From a virus: DNA of 39,384 nucleotides. The stretch is taken from the IMG/VR virus record IMGVR_UViG_3300025000_000231, positions 1-39,384 of that record; one strand, given 5' to 3'. The notes under the pieces are model-generated. The model made no database searches. It worked only from the letters and a program-made list of their open reading frames with translations, and was not told the DNA's origin. Below are positions 30,748 to 37,992 of the stretch, piece by piece; the stretch's first letter is position 1; the number at the start of each line of letters is the position of its first letter. Both the position numbers and the translations under genes were made by a program.

Positions 30748-31213
30748 GGTCGTTCAATCCTTCAATCTCTAATACCTGTTTGATAGGCCGATCAAGACCT
30801 AACAGCTTACAGCGCATGGAGATACACCTTTCCACGCCTTGCAAGAATACCGGGTTGCCGTCCGAGTCCTGAATGACAAGTGACGTAAGCTGCTTCTGTT
30901 GGGTTGTCGCTCGCCTGTCTGGTTTCAGGCTGCGCTCCCAACTCTCCCAATAGGTTTGCTCCAATTTATCGATCTTGGCTAACTGTTCAGCGCGCAAGCG
31001 CCCAATATCATCTGCTGCCCGTGCTTGCCAGATACCAATCATGTGCTGCAAGTCATAGCTAACCTGTCGCCTGGATACCTGACGCTCTGGCGGATATGAC
31101 TGATTGACAAAATCCGCTATCTCTTGGTGGCTTTTGCCCTTCAAGAATAAGTCAGCCGCAACTAGTCGATCTCGCTCTATCTCGCGGTCGAGGCGCTTGC
31201 TTTCACCGGCCAA
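30635..31213 (-). CDS. Terminase small subunit / DNA-recognition protein
   Basis: 192 residues if the TTG at 31213 is the start: a purine-rich GGGAGGGG lies directly before it and it avoids the 61-nt overlap with the methyltransferase gene that ATG 31306 would need. The N-terminal DREIERDRLVAADLFLKGKSHQEIADFV ... RQVSRRQVSYDLQHM looks like a helix-turn-helix, followed by a coiled-coil helix (DIGRLRAEQLAKIDKLEQTYWESW) and GVERCISMRCKLLGLD, a pattern common in small terminases and related DNA-binding phage proteins. It lies directly before the large subunit. Confidence 0.75.
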   Translation of the reverse strand: MAGESKRLDREIERDRLVAADLFLKGKSHQEIADFVNQSYPPERQVSRRQVSYDLQHMIGIWQARAADDIGRLRAEQLAKIDKLEQTYWESWERSLKPDRRATTQQKQLTSLVIQDSDGNPVFLQGVERCISMRCKLLGLDRPIKQVLEIEGLNDHELIKHVAGILTSVGIRLDGDTEAGIEPEPTDGPATD

Positions 31214-31245
31214 TTTCCCCTCCCATTTCCTTTGACATTGAATGA

Positions 31246-32436
31246 TTAGACATATAAATACTCTTGGCCAAGTAATACCGGCTCTAACTTGGTTGCGCTT
31301 GCCCATCGCTCAATCGTTACCGCTACATAGCCAGGAGATATTTCTATACCCCTACAGCGTCGCCCAAGGCGTTCGCAGGCAATAAGGGTTGTACCGCTGC
31401 CCAAGAAGGGGTCAAAGACAAGACCGCCGACTCTGCTTATCAAGTCTTGTATAACTGCAATTGGCTTTACGCTGGCGTGCCATCCTTGACTTTTGTCAAG
31501 CTCTTTGCCTATTGTTGTTGGGCTGTAACAGTCATGCGCAAACGGATCAACGCGCAACCATTCGCCCTTGCCGGTGCTGCTTATTAGGATGGCTTCTGAA
31601 GTCAGAAGCCATCCCCTCCAGGGAAATGTTTCGTCACTCGGCTTATACATCCAAAGCATTCTTTCAAACACTTGCCCCGCTTCTCGTAGTGCATCCAACC
31701 AAACAGGGAAAAGCCGCGGTGATTGGAAGTTTATAATTATGGCGTTTTCAATTGGCATAGCAGACAAACACCCATCGAATAGCTTGCGCAAACCTTCGGG
31801 GTTATCGTTTTCAATCCCTGCTTGATTTATTCCATACGGGCTGTCTGTCACCACCGCGCCCGCCTTCTCTCCCCCCATCACCCGCTCCACAACGGCGTGG
31901 TCGGTGCAATCGCCACAAATCACCCGATGGTCGCCCAACTGCCAAAGCTGCCCGCTTTTCACTTGCCATTTCTCGCATAATTCGTCAGCTTTGCTAATTT
32001 CAGCACCGGGGTCTTCAATGTTTTTGTCGGCCCCAAGTTCTTTTAGAATTTCGTTCCATTCCTGGTCGCTGAATATTGTCTCAACCATTTCCGGGTCATC
32101 TTCGGTTAGCGCCGCCATGACTTCGGCATCCCACTCAGCCAAGACACCCGCCTGATTGTCATAAACGGCCATGCGCTTCTTTTGCTTGTCAGTCAATCCC
32201 TTTCTGCGAACGGCAATGATCGTCTGCCCGTCAGCGTCTACCACCTGGACGTTCTCAAGCCCGACTTGGCCGGCTGCCTGGATTACGCCATTGCCCGCTA
32301 AGATTTGATTGTTTTCGTCAATCACAATCGACCTCGCCGCTCCCAACTCTTGCAGAGATAGGGCGATGGTATCAAGGTTGCGCTTGTTATGCTTGCGCGG
32401 GTTTCGTGGGTCGTGTTTCAATTCGTTGATCTTCAT
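31246..32436 (-). CDS. ParB-like nuclease domain fused to a DNA methyltransferase
   Basis: 396 residues, AGGTG before the ATG. Residues 1-135 form a ParB/Srx-like domain (NPRKHNKRNLDTIALSLQELG, QILAGNGVIQAA). Residues about 160-385 are an amino-methyltransferase of the beta class order: catalytic motif first (VVTDSPYGINQ, D198-S-P-Y201) and SAM-binding motif last (FDPFLGSGTTLIACERLGRRCRGIEI). The usual DPPY or SPPY is DSPY here. ParB-methyltransferase fusions are common in phages and methylate adenine or cytosine in the phage genome, which can protect it from restriction or regulate packaging. Located just before the terminase genes. Confidence 0.9.
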   Translation of the reverse strand: MKINELKHDPRNPRKHNKRNLDTIALSLQELGAARSIVIDENNQILAGNGVIQAAGQVGLENVQVVDADGQTIIAVRRKGLTDKQKKRMAVYDNQAGVLAEWDAEVMAALTEDDPEMVETIFSDQEWNEILKELGADKNIEDPGAEISKADELCEKWQVKSGQLWQLGDHRVICGDCTDHAVVERVMGGEKAGAVVTDSPYGINQAGIENDNPEGLRKLFDGCLSAMPIENAIIINFQSPRLFPVWLDALREAGQVFERMLWMYKPSDETFPWRGWLLTSEAILISSTGKGEWLRVDPFAHDCYSPTTIGKELDKSQGWHASVKPIAVIQDLISRVGGLVFDPFLGSGTTLIACERLGRRCRGIEISPGYVAVTIERWASATKLEPVLLGQEYLYV

Positions 32437-32439
32437 CTT

Positions 32440-32697
32440 TCACCTATCCAACATATGCCCCACCATTGCGCCGGCCCCTACCCCAATGGACGCAATCAGG
32501 TAGCTTACAATCGTTCGCTCCGGTTCCTTCTCTTGGCTGCCGTGCTGAAACCAGACAACGAACGGCAATAATACCATGACACCGATACCAGAGCGGAGCA
32601 AGCTGCCCCAGTGCGGGCCAAAGGTCAATGACGGTTTATACGTTTGGTGGGCCGCAACACCAGCGACAAATGCGCAAACCAGCTTGACAGCGATCAT
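32440..32697 (-). CDS. Small membrane protein, possible holin-like partner
   Basis: 85 residues with two to three hydrophobic stretches (LVCAFVAGVAAH, SGIGVMVLLPFVVWF, YLIASIGVGAGAMVGHML) and charged turns. It follows three other membrane or coiled-coil genes in the promoter-proximal part of the terminase operon, with a 1-nt gap to the upstream gene. Size and topology suit a holin or antiholin; no family recognised. Confidence 0.55.
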   Translation of the reverse strand: MIAVKLVCAFVAGVAAHQTYKPSLTFGPHWGSLLRSGIGVMVLLPFVVWFQHGSQEKEPERTIVSYLIASIGVGAGAMVGHMLDR

Positions 32698-32698
32698 C

Positions 32699-33235
32699 TT
32701 ACCAACTCCCGCCCATCGGTGGCTGTTTAAGTCCCTTGCCGTTGTCCTTCTTGGTTGTCGGTATAAACGGTTCGGGGGTGATGTTATGCTTTTCCAACTG
32801 CCCGACTAGCCGATCTGCCCAATGGTGAAGTAAAACAATCTCGTTTTCTTGGCTCTTCACCCGCTCGTTCAGATTTGCGATTTCTTCCATGCGCATCTGG
32901 TTCCCGCCGGTCAGGGCTTCGATCTGGGTAGCCAGGGCTTGATTGTCGCCCTTCAAGGTTCTAACCTGCTCTCGGAGCAGCTCGATCTCGCCCTTGTCTA
33001 ACTCCCTGGCGTCTTTCAAGGTCTCGATTTTCTTGCAGGCTTCGGCAAGGTCGGTTTCTAGCAACTGTATTCTGGCGTGCATGGATGCGACCATGACGCC
33101 TGCCGCCTTACTGATTTTCTCCGTTGCGTCCGCTTGAGTAAGTTTTATGTCACTCGGCGCTTTGCGCAAGTTGATAATAACGGACGCCGCCGCGCCCAAA
33201 AGTGCTACAACGCTAACTAATGTTTCGATGCTCAT
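32699..33235 (-). CDS. Membrane-anchored coiled-coil protein
   Basis: 178 residues: N-terminal transmembrane helix (IETLVSVVALLGAAASVIINL, residues 3-23), then a long coiled coil (SMHARIQLLETDLAEACKK ... NLNERVKSQENEIVLLHHW) and a short polar, proline/lysine-containing tail. This is the architecture of inner spanins (Rz-like) and of phage membrane-tethered structural proteins. Lack of a lipoprotein partner next to it argues for caution. Overlaps the upstream membrane gene by 23 nt. Confidence 0.6.
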   Translation of the reverse strand: MSIETLVSVVALLGAAASVIINLRKAPSDIKLTQADATEKISKAAGVMVASMHARIQLLETDLAEACKKIETLKDARELDKGEIELLREQVRTLKGDNQALATQIEALTGGNQMRMEEIANLNERVKSQENEIVLLHHWADRLVGQLEKHNITPEPFIPTTKKDNGKGLKQPPMGGSW

Positions 33236-33515
33236 TTGGGCACTTCTCCAGGGTTATGACAAAGTTTACTAGCTCTGTGACGATCCACAGATTCAACGGA
33301 CGCAAAATAACCCGGCCAAAGAATACCGGGTCGATGGTTGGGATAAGATCGAAGTTAGCGAGTAGGACGTAAACATAAACCGAACCGATAGCAAGCGCAA
33401 TGCCCACTGCCCGCACTCTCAACCAGGGACGCCGCAGCTTCAGTGCATGCCAAGCAAGCACCCCTGACAATACCACCAAAGCGAAGGCCATCACGCCTGC
33501 CACGATCTCGCTCAT
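33213..33515 (-). CDS. Small multi-span membrane protein
   Basis: 100 residues with three hydrophobic segments (VAGVMAFALVVLSGVLAWHAL, AVGIALAIGSVYVYVLLANF, ILRPLNLWIVTELVNFVITL). Fused translationally to the holin-like gene before it (TAATG). Size and context fit a member of the lysis or membrane group. No family recognised. Confidence 0.6.
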   Translation of the reverse strand: MSEIVAGVMAFALVVLSGVLAWHALKLRRPWLRVRAVGIALAIGSVYVYVLLANFDLIPTIDPVFFGRVILRPLNLWIVTELVNFVITLEKCPNEHRNIS

Positions 33516-33793
33516 TACTTCACTGCGAAGGTGTACGCAGTCTGGTTCGCAATCAAGGCAAAGATAACGGCGCTCAGCAACTCAGGCAATGCCGCCTGAT
33601 TGCATACCACGTCATCACGCCAGCCAACACACGACAGGCCGAAGATGACCAAACACGCCAGAACCAGTGACAACCCCATGACCAACCGCTTGTAATTGCC
33701 AGCCAGGTTGTCAAACCACTCTTTTAGGCCAGGGACGTAAGCGAAGGCCAGGGAGATAATCATACCCGATATGGACGCCAGTAATTCAGTCAT
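33515..33793 (-). CDS. Holin-like membrane protein
   Basis: 92 residues with three hydrophobic segments: SISGMIISLAFAYVPGL, VMGLSLVLACLVIFGLSCVG and LLSAVIFALIANQTAYTF. A short amphipathic helix (LKEWFDNLAGNYKRLV) sits between the first two, and a CVGWRDDVVCN loop could form a disulfide. This order, and the final FALIANQTAY, resembles small phage holin-like proteins. First gene after the promoter at 33866-33838. No endolysin is visible in the window. Confidence 0.65.
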   Translation of the reverse strand: MTELLASISGMIISLAFAYVPGLKEWFDNLAGNYKRLVMGLSLVLACLVIFGLSCVGWRDDVVCNQAALPELLSAVIFALIANQTAYTFAVK

Positions 33794-33837
33794 AACGATA
33801 AACTCTCTTTCGGGGTCAATCTCTTGACCTTGTTTAT

Positions 33838-33866
33838 ATTATAGACGTAAACAAGCGAGATTGCAA
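33838..33866 (-). promoter_or_regulatory. Sigma70-like promoter of the terminase-portal operon
   Basis: TTGCAA (33866-33861), 17-bp spacer, TATAAT (33843-33838, perfect -10). The -35 hexamer is the same TTGCAA as in the other late-type promoters. Structured element copy 3 lies about 85 bp upstream. Confidence 0.8.
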
Positions 33867-33899
33867 CCAAGAAACGGGCGCTTCATTCTTGCGGTAGCT

Positions 33900-34171
33900 T
33901 GTACAGGTTTTGTGTACATTTCAAGGGGTAAAAATGGCAAATGCTCCATTTGGATAATATATTATCGAAAAATGGGTATTTAATTCCGATCACCTATATA
34001 TATTCCTTTAAGCTGATCGGAATTAAATCGCAAGAAATCGACAAAATAATTATCGAATTTGTCACTTTCGGAAGCGAAAAATGGGTGTCCGAAATGTGAT
34101 TTTTGATGAATTTTAGGATACAAGCATCAAAATTTCACCCGAACAGGAGTAGAGACGGTGAAACCTGTACA
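33900..34171. repeat. Inverted TGTACAGGTT copies flanking element 3
   Basis: TGTACAGGTT at 33900-33909 and its reverse complement AACCTGTACA at 34162-34171, each followed by a second degenerate half (GTGTACA; AACCTATACA). The rest of this 440-nt gene-free stretch holds element 3, the promoter and the terminator, but no ORF I would trust. Function unknown; operator-like by symmetry. Confidence 0.45.
33951..34027. repeat. Intergenic structured element, copy 3
   Basis: Perfect 14-bp arms TTTAATTCCGATCA (33979-33992) and TGATCGGAATTAAA (34014-34027), spacer exactly 21 bp with TATATATA. A GGATAATATATTATC palindrome lies on one side only (33952-33966). The right flank lacks the second palindrome found in copies 1 and 2. 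Confidence 0.85.
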
Positions 34172-34185
34172 GAACCTATACAAAC

Positions 34186-34217
34186 AAAAAGACCCGCTCA
34201 TTGCAGCGGGTCTTTTT
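34186..34217. terminator. Strong bidirectional terminator after the 34236-34448 gene
   Basis: Stem GACCCGCT / AGCGGGTC flanked by A5 on one side and T5 on the other, so it terminates in both directions. It lies 19 nt after the stop of the last gene of the small-gene operon. Confidence 0.9.
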
Positions 34218-34235
34218 GGGGGGAGAGTGGGGGAG

Positions 34236-34448
34236 TTAGAAGCGGGGGTTAGACTTTGAAATATTCGTCATCTCCTCGAGTGTCATCTCGGTTGATTTGA
34301 ATGTTTCGTCATCAAAGATAAACGAGAATGATCCATTCGTATTCTTGATGACCTGCCCGGCATTGCCCTTTTGGGCCTGTAGCATCTCGATGTTTTCCGC
34401 AACGACCTTCTCTGTTTCTGTCCAATTGGGATTCCGTGTGAAAATCAT
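34236..34448 (-). CDS. Small protein of unknown function
   Basis: 70 residues (MIFTRNPNWTETEKVVAENI ... TEMTLEEMTNISKSNPRF), no cysteines or hydrophobic segments. Last gene before the strong terminator. Composition and the AGAAGTAG box before the ATG support a real gene. Family not recognised. Confidence 0.65.
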   Translation of the reverse strand: MIFTRNPNWTETEKVVAENIEMLQAQKGNAGQVIKNTNGSFSFIFDDETFKSTEMTLEEMTNISKSNPRF

Positions 34449-34482
34449 TTTTCTACTTCTTTCTTGTTTGTGAACTGGTTTA

Positions 34483-34734
34483 TTACGCCTTCAGCGCATC
34501 TTCAACGATCTTTTCTACTTGGGCTTTCACGTCTGCGCTTGAAGCGTGACAAAAAGCCTTGTACGTTCCGTCCCGCAATATCCAGACTATGACGGTTTGG
34601 TGATACGAATTGACCCGAACCTGGCAATCATAGATGATGCACTCCTGGCCTTCCCGAACGGCCTCGGACATGTGCCCGCTTACTGCAATGGAGCGGATGC
34701 GATTGATAACTTGCTTTTGCTCGTAGGTTGCCAT
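34483..34734 (-). CDS. Small protein of unknown function
   Basis: 83 residues from ATG 34734 (MATYEQKQVINRIRSIAVSG), 4 nt after the upstream stop. A compact alpha/beta pattern with two cysteines (CIIYDCQVRVNSY) and a C-terminal amphipathic helix (ADVKAQVEKIVEDALKA). The protein before it has a similar beta-strand region (VVTTMYINKDGTVIPF versus TVIVWILRDGTYKAF), so the two may be distant relatives. Function unknown. Confidence 0.65.
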   Translation of the reverse strand: MATYEQKQVINRIRSIAVSGHMSEAVREGQECIIYDCQVRVNSYHQTVIVWILRDGTYKAFCHASSADVKAQVEKIVEDALKA

Positions 34735-34738
34735 TGGT

Positions 34739-35005
34739 TTACGCTCCTGCGCTGGTTTCGATTGCGTAGGCCGCCGCGTCCATAACCAGGCGCTGTTCTG
34801 AACTTGCGAACGGGATAACCGTACCATCTTTGTTGATGTACATGGTTGTTACAACGGTCTCGTTATACATCTCGAAGGCAAGCGTATACAGCAAAGCTCC
34901 GGGGGTGTGGTTTTTAGCGGGGCCGACAGTCTCAAATGTTGGGTGAAGTCGGGCGCGGATATTGTCGATGGATCGTTGCTGTTCGGGGGTCATTTCGTTG
35001 GGCAT
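34739..35005 (-). CDS. Small protein of unknown function
   Basis: 88 residues (MPNEMTPEQQRSIDNIRARL). Helix at the start, a beta region with MYNETVVTTMYINKDGTVI and a C-terminal helix (LVMDAAAYAIETSAGA). Similar plan to the downstream gene product. Ribosome binding site AAAGGAG before the ATG. Function unknown. Confidence 0.65.
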   Translation of the reverse strand: MPNEMTPEQQRSIDNIRARLHPTFETVGPAKNHTPGALLYTLAFEMYNETVVTTMYINKDGTVIPFASSEQRLVMDAAAYAIETSAGA

Positions 35006-35020
35006 GATGTACTCCTTTGG

Positions 35021-35221
35021 TTACTCCTTGACAAAAGCGATCATTGAGAACGTCCAGCGGGCCGCCTTGTTGATTTCATCACGGCTGAACCCCAGGGACT
35101 TGGCATACTTGATAAACTCTCGTGCGCCGGTGGTATTCTTGCCGTACCGGACGCCATACACGGCGGCTTTCTCTCGAAGGGCATCAACATCTTCAATCAG
35201 TTTTGGGGTTAGGGTATTCAT
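35021..35221 (-). CDS. Small protein of unknown function
   Basis: 66 residues (MNTLTPKLIEDVDALREKAA), mainly helical and basic toward the middle (YGKNTTGAREFIKYAKSLGFSRDEINKAARW), with a pattern compatible with a small helix-turn-helix. AAGGAG before the ATG. DNA binding is possible but not shown. Confidence 0.6.
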   Translation of the reverse strand: MNTLTPKLIEDVDALREKAAVYGVRYGKNTTGAREFIKYAKSLGFSRDEINKAARWTFSMIAFVKE

Positions 35222-35224
35222 GGG

Positions 35225-35407
35225 TTACTCCTTGCGTTCCTTGACGATCTTTCCACCATTGACCCACATAACAAGCAGGCCATAGCGACCGGGGCGATCA
35301 AGCTGCTCTTGCACTTTCTGGCGTGCTTCTTCTTCGCCATGAGCGCCAACGGAGATAATGCTAGGGCCATCTTCAAAAGCGTAAGCGGTGTAAGTTTTCA
35401 TCGTCAT
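35225..35407 (-). CDS. Small protein of unknown function
   Basis: 60 residues (MTMKTYTAYAFEDGPSIISVG), alpha/beta pattern with a central helix (EEEARQKVQEQL) and a basic end. First gene behind the promoter at 35473-35445, AAAGGA 5 nt before the ATG. Function unknown. Confidence 0.65.
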   Translation of the reverse strand: MTMKTYTAYAFEDGPSIISVGAHGEEEARQKVQEQLDRPGRYGLLVMWVNGGKIVKERKE

Positions 35408-35444
35408 TTATCCTTTCAAGATACTTGTTTATTAGCTTGGTAGA

Positions 35445-35473
35445 AGTATACTGCAATCAAGTATTCCTGTCAA
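35445..35473 (-). promoter_or_regulatory. Near-consensus sigma70 promoter of the small-gene operon
   Basis: TTGACA (35473-35468), 17-bp spacer, TATACT (35450-35445). Leader of about 30 nt to ATG 35407. The -35 box overlaps the last codons of the upstream gene. Strength suggests early expression without a phage activator. Confidence 0.85.
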
Positions 35474-35670
35474 GGGCCAATCTTGCGCTTTCGCTCGTTT
35501 TCGATCATGACTTTCAGAACGTCAATGATCTGCCCGCCTGCCAGCGTTCGCTCGTTTGCTTCTGCGATAATGTCATCTGCGCTTCGGTTAGAGATTGCGC
35601 AAAGCTGGACAACCAGCGAGAGAACCTTGATATGGTCACTCACCTGCGCCTTCGCCCGTTGTGTTTCCAC
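35470..35670 (-). CDS. Small protein of unknown function
   Basis: 66 residues if the GTG at 35670 is used. A second GTG at 35643 overlaps the HNH stop as GTGA and would give 57 residues; that start fits the coupling seen elsewhere here. Helical (DHIKVLSLVVQLCAISN, GQIIDVLKVMIENERKRK). Function unknown. Confidence 0.55.
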   Translation of the reverse strand: METQRAKAQVSDHIKVLSLVVQLCAISNRSADDIIAEANERTLAGGQIIDVLKVMIENERKRKIGP

Positions 35671-35897
35671 TTCTTAGCCTTCCTTCGCTCATCTGCCTGG
35701 ATATGGCACGAATGGCAGAGCACCAACAAATCACCCGGCCACTCGTGCCCGAACCGCTTGTAGGTTTTATGGTGGACTTCCAGGTGTTCACGCCGTCCAC
35801 ACGCCCGACACCTGTAATTCGCCGCTTGAAGGGCACGGTTACGAACCAGCGCCCATTCAGGCGAGTGGATGTAAGCCTTGTAGCGCCAGGAGGTCAA
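35640..35897 (-). CDS. HNH endonuclease, small
   Basis: 85 residues. CRACGRREHLEVHHKTYKRF carries the CxxC zinc pair and the HH of the HNH motif, then DLLVLCHSCHIQADER gives the second CxxC. The usual final histidine two positions after the second pair is replaced by Gln (CHIQ versus CHxxIH), which may affect activity. Small HNH proteins are frequent in phages, both as packaging partners and as free-standing nucleases. ATGA overlap with the upstream gene. Confidence 0.85.
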   Translation of the reverse strand: MTSWRYKAYIHSPEWALVRNRALQAANYRCRACGRREHLEVHHKTYKRFGHEWPGDLLVLCHSCHIQADERRKAKKWKHNGRRRR

Positions 35898-36301
35898 GCC
35901 GCTTTCGCTCGTTCTGCTGCCCGGCGCGCCGTTCCTGCAATGTCATTCATGCTGGATCGGTGAATATCTTGCCATTTGTCGAAGAAGTCTCGCTCACTCA
36001 GTCCCGACTCGTTCAGTCTATTGGCGTATTCTACCCGACTTCCACAAATGACAGTCTCAAGAGCGGTGATAATCTCGGCTCGCTTGGTTTCCAGAGCGGT
36101 TTCAATGGATACGGCATAGGCTCCAAGGAACCCTTCTTCCACGTCGCCGAAAAGATAAACGTGCATGATTGTCATGCCATCTTCCAGGCGTTTTACGCCA
36201 TAGGAACCACGCCCAAGGATGATACCAATTACTGCCGCTACCATGTCGCTTTCGGCTTCAAATTCGATCTTGTCTGAGGGGTTGATAAGTTCGTAGATCA
36301 T
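35894..36301 (-). CDS. Phage protein of unknown function
   Basis: 135 residues (MIYELINPSDKIEFEAES). An alpha/beta N-terminus (DMVAAVIGIILGRGSYGVK, GMTIMHVYLFGDVEEGF) and a helical C-terminus rich in Ala, Arg and Glu. It resembles small conserved proteins seen next to accessory genes in other phages, but I cannot name a family. 2-nt gap to the RNA ligase, ATGA overlap with the HNH gene. Confidence 0.65.
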   Translation of the reverse strand: MIYELINPSDKIEFEAESDMVAAVIGIILGRGSYGVKRLEDGMTIMHVYLFGDVEEGFLGAYAVSIETALETKRAEIITALETVICGSRVEYANRLNESGLSERDFFDKWQDIHRSSMNDIAGTARRAAERAKAA

Positions 36302-36303
36302 GA

Positions 36304-36990
36304 TTATCGCTTGCCTTCCTGGAAGTCTTTATATTTCAACTTCCACATGATCCGATGGCCGGCGCGGGTCAACATGAGCGGGGATGATCGGGCCACAATA
36401 CCTTCGGCCCGACAGCCTACGCCGCCTTCGTTCTCTGCAACAATAGAATTGTTGCCGCTGTTCATAAGGACGCGGTCAAGATCATCGGCACTGGCTGGCA
36501 ACCAGTCGATTGTTCCCAGGGCGGGAACCGTCTGAACGCCCAACTTGCCAGCGATATCGACCATGCTTTCCACATCCATCCACCACTTGCCAATCAGGAC
36601 ATCAAACAGGCGAAAGGCTGGGTCTGGACGGTAGCGCCCGCCTGACTGGATTTTACCGCCGTATCCTTCGCCAAACAGGATAATCTCATTGCCGGGCTGG
36701 AATACTGTTACCAACTTGGAGAGGGGAAAAACTTCATCAAGATGAGCAATCAATTTTGGGGGCATGTCTGCGTTATCCGTTCGCCCGCAGAACTTGACGC
36801 TCCCAAGGGCATGATTTGAGGATTTGAGGTCAATCACCACTCGAACGTTCATGCCGTCAACCTTTTCGGTGACGTGCCAGGTTTTGACGGCTTCAAACTC
36901 AGGACATCGTACCAGGGCCGGGTCAACTTTGAAATTCTTGTCACGATCATAAAGCGTTTCGATCTTGGGATATTCGATAGTCATGGTCAT
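36304..36990 (-). CDS. RNA ligase (nucleotidyltransferase superfamily, Rnl2-like)
   Basis: 228 residues. Motif I is TEKVDGMNVRV (42-52, lysine K44 as the AMP acceptor). Motif III is LFGEGYGGKIQ, motif IV is EGIVARS, and motif V is WKLKYKDF at the C-terminus. All catalytic motifs of ATP-dependent RNA/DNA ligases are present, and the short size fits phage RNA ligases that repair tRNA or other RNA cut by host defences. ATG 36990 overlaps the stop of the zinc ribbon gene as ATGA. It lacks the additional C-terminal domain of T4 Rnl2. Confidence 0.88.
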   Translation of the reverse strand: MTMTIEYPKIETLYDRDKNFKVDPALVRCPEFEAVKTWHVTEKVDGMNVRVVIDLKSSNHALGSVKFCGRTDNADMPPKLIAHLDEVFPLSKLVTVFQPGNEIILFGEGYGGKIQSGGRYRPDPAFRLFDVLIGKWWMDVESMVDIAGKLGVQTVPALGTIDWLPASADDLDRVLMNSGNNSIVAENEGGVGCRAEGIVARSSPLMLTRAGHRIMWKLKYKDFQEGKR

Positions 36991-37142
36991 TTTCCTTTCA
37001 CCCTGAACGGGGGATTCGTCATGAATGCGCCGGTTCCTGTCGCTGGGTCAATTGCCTTGGGCTGGCAGGTAGGGCACTTATCGCCAGTGTAAACGATCTT
37101 GCAAAGCGGGCAGGCCGTCCAGTGGATTGACTTGGTATCCAT
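36987..37142 (-). CDS. 51-residue zinc ribbon protein
   Basis: Short ORF read directly from the sequence: MDTKSIHWTACPLCKIVYTG then DKCPTCQPK, giving two CxxC pairs 11 residues apart, a rubredoxin-like zinc knuckle. It ends FRVKGK and overlaps the RNA ligase start by ATGA. Coupling and the metal motif support it as a real gene. A role with the RNA ligase is possible but unproven. Confidence 0.75.
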   Translation of the reverse strand: MDTKSIHWTACPLCKIVYTGDKCPTCQPKAIDPATGTGAFMTNPPFRVKGK

Positions 37143-37146
37143 GTCA

Positions 37147-37455
37147 TTATTTCCGACTGTAATACCTATCTAACTCTTTCGCCAAACCACCGGCGCTATC
37201 GGCTCCCAAACTTCCCATATCCCAGGTTGAACGCCGGGCAGAGAAAGACTTGCTTGAGAACTTCCAGAATAGCCAGTTATTGTACATGGCGTCAACCTTT
37301 GGCGGGATAAGGCCAGAATAGGCGTTGATCTTCAAGATCGCTTGCTCAATCGTCTCTTTCTCTGCCTTTGTCCAGTGCTCACCTTGGAACTCGTAGGGCA
37401 AGTAAACATCGCCCCGATTATCAAGCGCACGCAAGAATAAATTCGCAACGTCCAT
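37147..37455 (-). CDS. Small protein of unknown function
   Basis: 102 residues (MDVANLFLRALDNRGDVYLP) with several aromatic residues (YNNWLFWKFSSKSFSARRS), AAGGAAAA before the ATG. No known motif. Between the zinc ribbon gene and the early gene cluster. Confidence 0.65.
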   Translation of the reverse strand: MDVANLFLRALDNRGDVYLPYEFQGEHWTKAEKETIEQAILKINAYSGLIPPKVDAMYNNWLFWKFSSKSFSARRSTWDMGSLGADSAGGLAKELDRYYSRK

Positions 37456-37483
37456 TTGTCATTTTCCTTTCTTGAACCAACTT

Positions 37484-37804
37484 TCAATCTTCTGCCAAAA
37501 CGTCCGCTTCGGCATGTACTTTGACGTGTACTCTGGCGGGCTTGAATAATAACTGTTCACGTGCTGGTATTGTACCTTTGCGAATCTGGCAGTGAAGATA
37601 ACCACTTCCCCCCCTGTTTGGGAGCATTGCCCATTCTCGTTTTTCGTCAATCTCGACGGTGAAGATACCATCGGCTTCGTAGAGCGCCTGTCCCAACTTC
37701 TCCCAGAACTCGCGGCGGCAAGCAGCATACGCTTGCTGTTTGTACCGCTCATCTGCCCAATACTCGATTAGAATTTGCACTCGGAGCGTGTCATTATTGT
37801 TCAT
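37484..37804 (-). CDS. Small protein of unknown function
   Basis: 106 residues from ATG 37804 (ATGA overlap upstream). Pattern: helical start (DERYKQQAYAACRREFWEKL), beta-rich middle (ADGIFTVEIDEKREWAML) and a C-terminus with ARVHVKVHAEADVL. No family recognised. A second ORF in another frame (37459-37752) covers the same bases; see rejected items. Confidence 0.65.
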   Translation of the reverse strand: MNNNDTLRVQILIEYWADERYKQQAYAACRREFWEKLGQALYEADGIFTVEIDEKREWAMLPNRGGSGYLHCQIRKGTIPAREQLLFKPARVHVKVHAEADVLAED

Positions 37805-37992
37805 AGCCCACCAATATTTGTGTCTGTTTTCTCTGCCAAGATAGCATCATAGCTACGCATTGAAAGATCGGCAATGATCCGTTTCACCGCTGCAATCGTT
37901 TGGAGTGGCATTTCATCAATTTCTTTTAGCGCCCGCAATAAGTCTAGCGCCGCTACTTCGGCGTCTCTGATTACTTCAACTTGTCGTTTCAT
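37801..37992 (-). CDS. Small helical protein of unknown function
   Basis: 63 residues (MKRQVEVIRDAEVAALDLLR), helical, ATGA overlaps on both sides. No motif recognised. Confidence 0.65.
   Translation of the reverse strand: MKRQVEVIRDAEVAALDLLRALKEIDEMPLQTIAAVKRIIADLSMRSYDAILAEKTDTNIGGL

Noticed and set aside
33951-34027. CRISPR or transposon interpretation of the structured elements
   Set aside because: There are only three copies far apart, with no spacers of regular length, no transposase, no target duplications that I can see, and a constant link to promoters.
34060-34110. Hairpin TTCGGA / TCCGAA beside element 3
   Set aside because: The 6-bp stem with a long loop and no T run is too weak to call as terminator or regulatory RNA.
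37459-37752. 97-codon minus ORF overlapping 37484-37804
   Set aside because: The other frame is linked by ATGA overlaps and has better composition. Only the last 18 codons (from ATG 37515, MPKRTFWQKIESWFKKGK) lie partly outside the accepted gene; they could be a small amphipathic peptide, but support is too weak to list.
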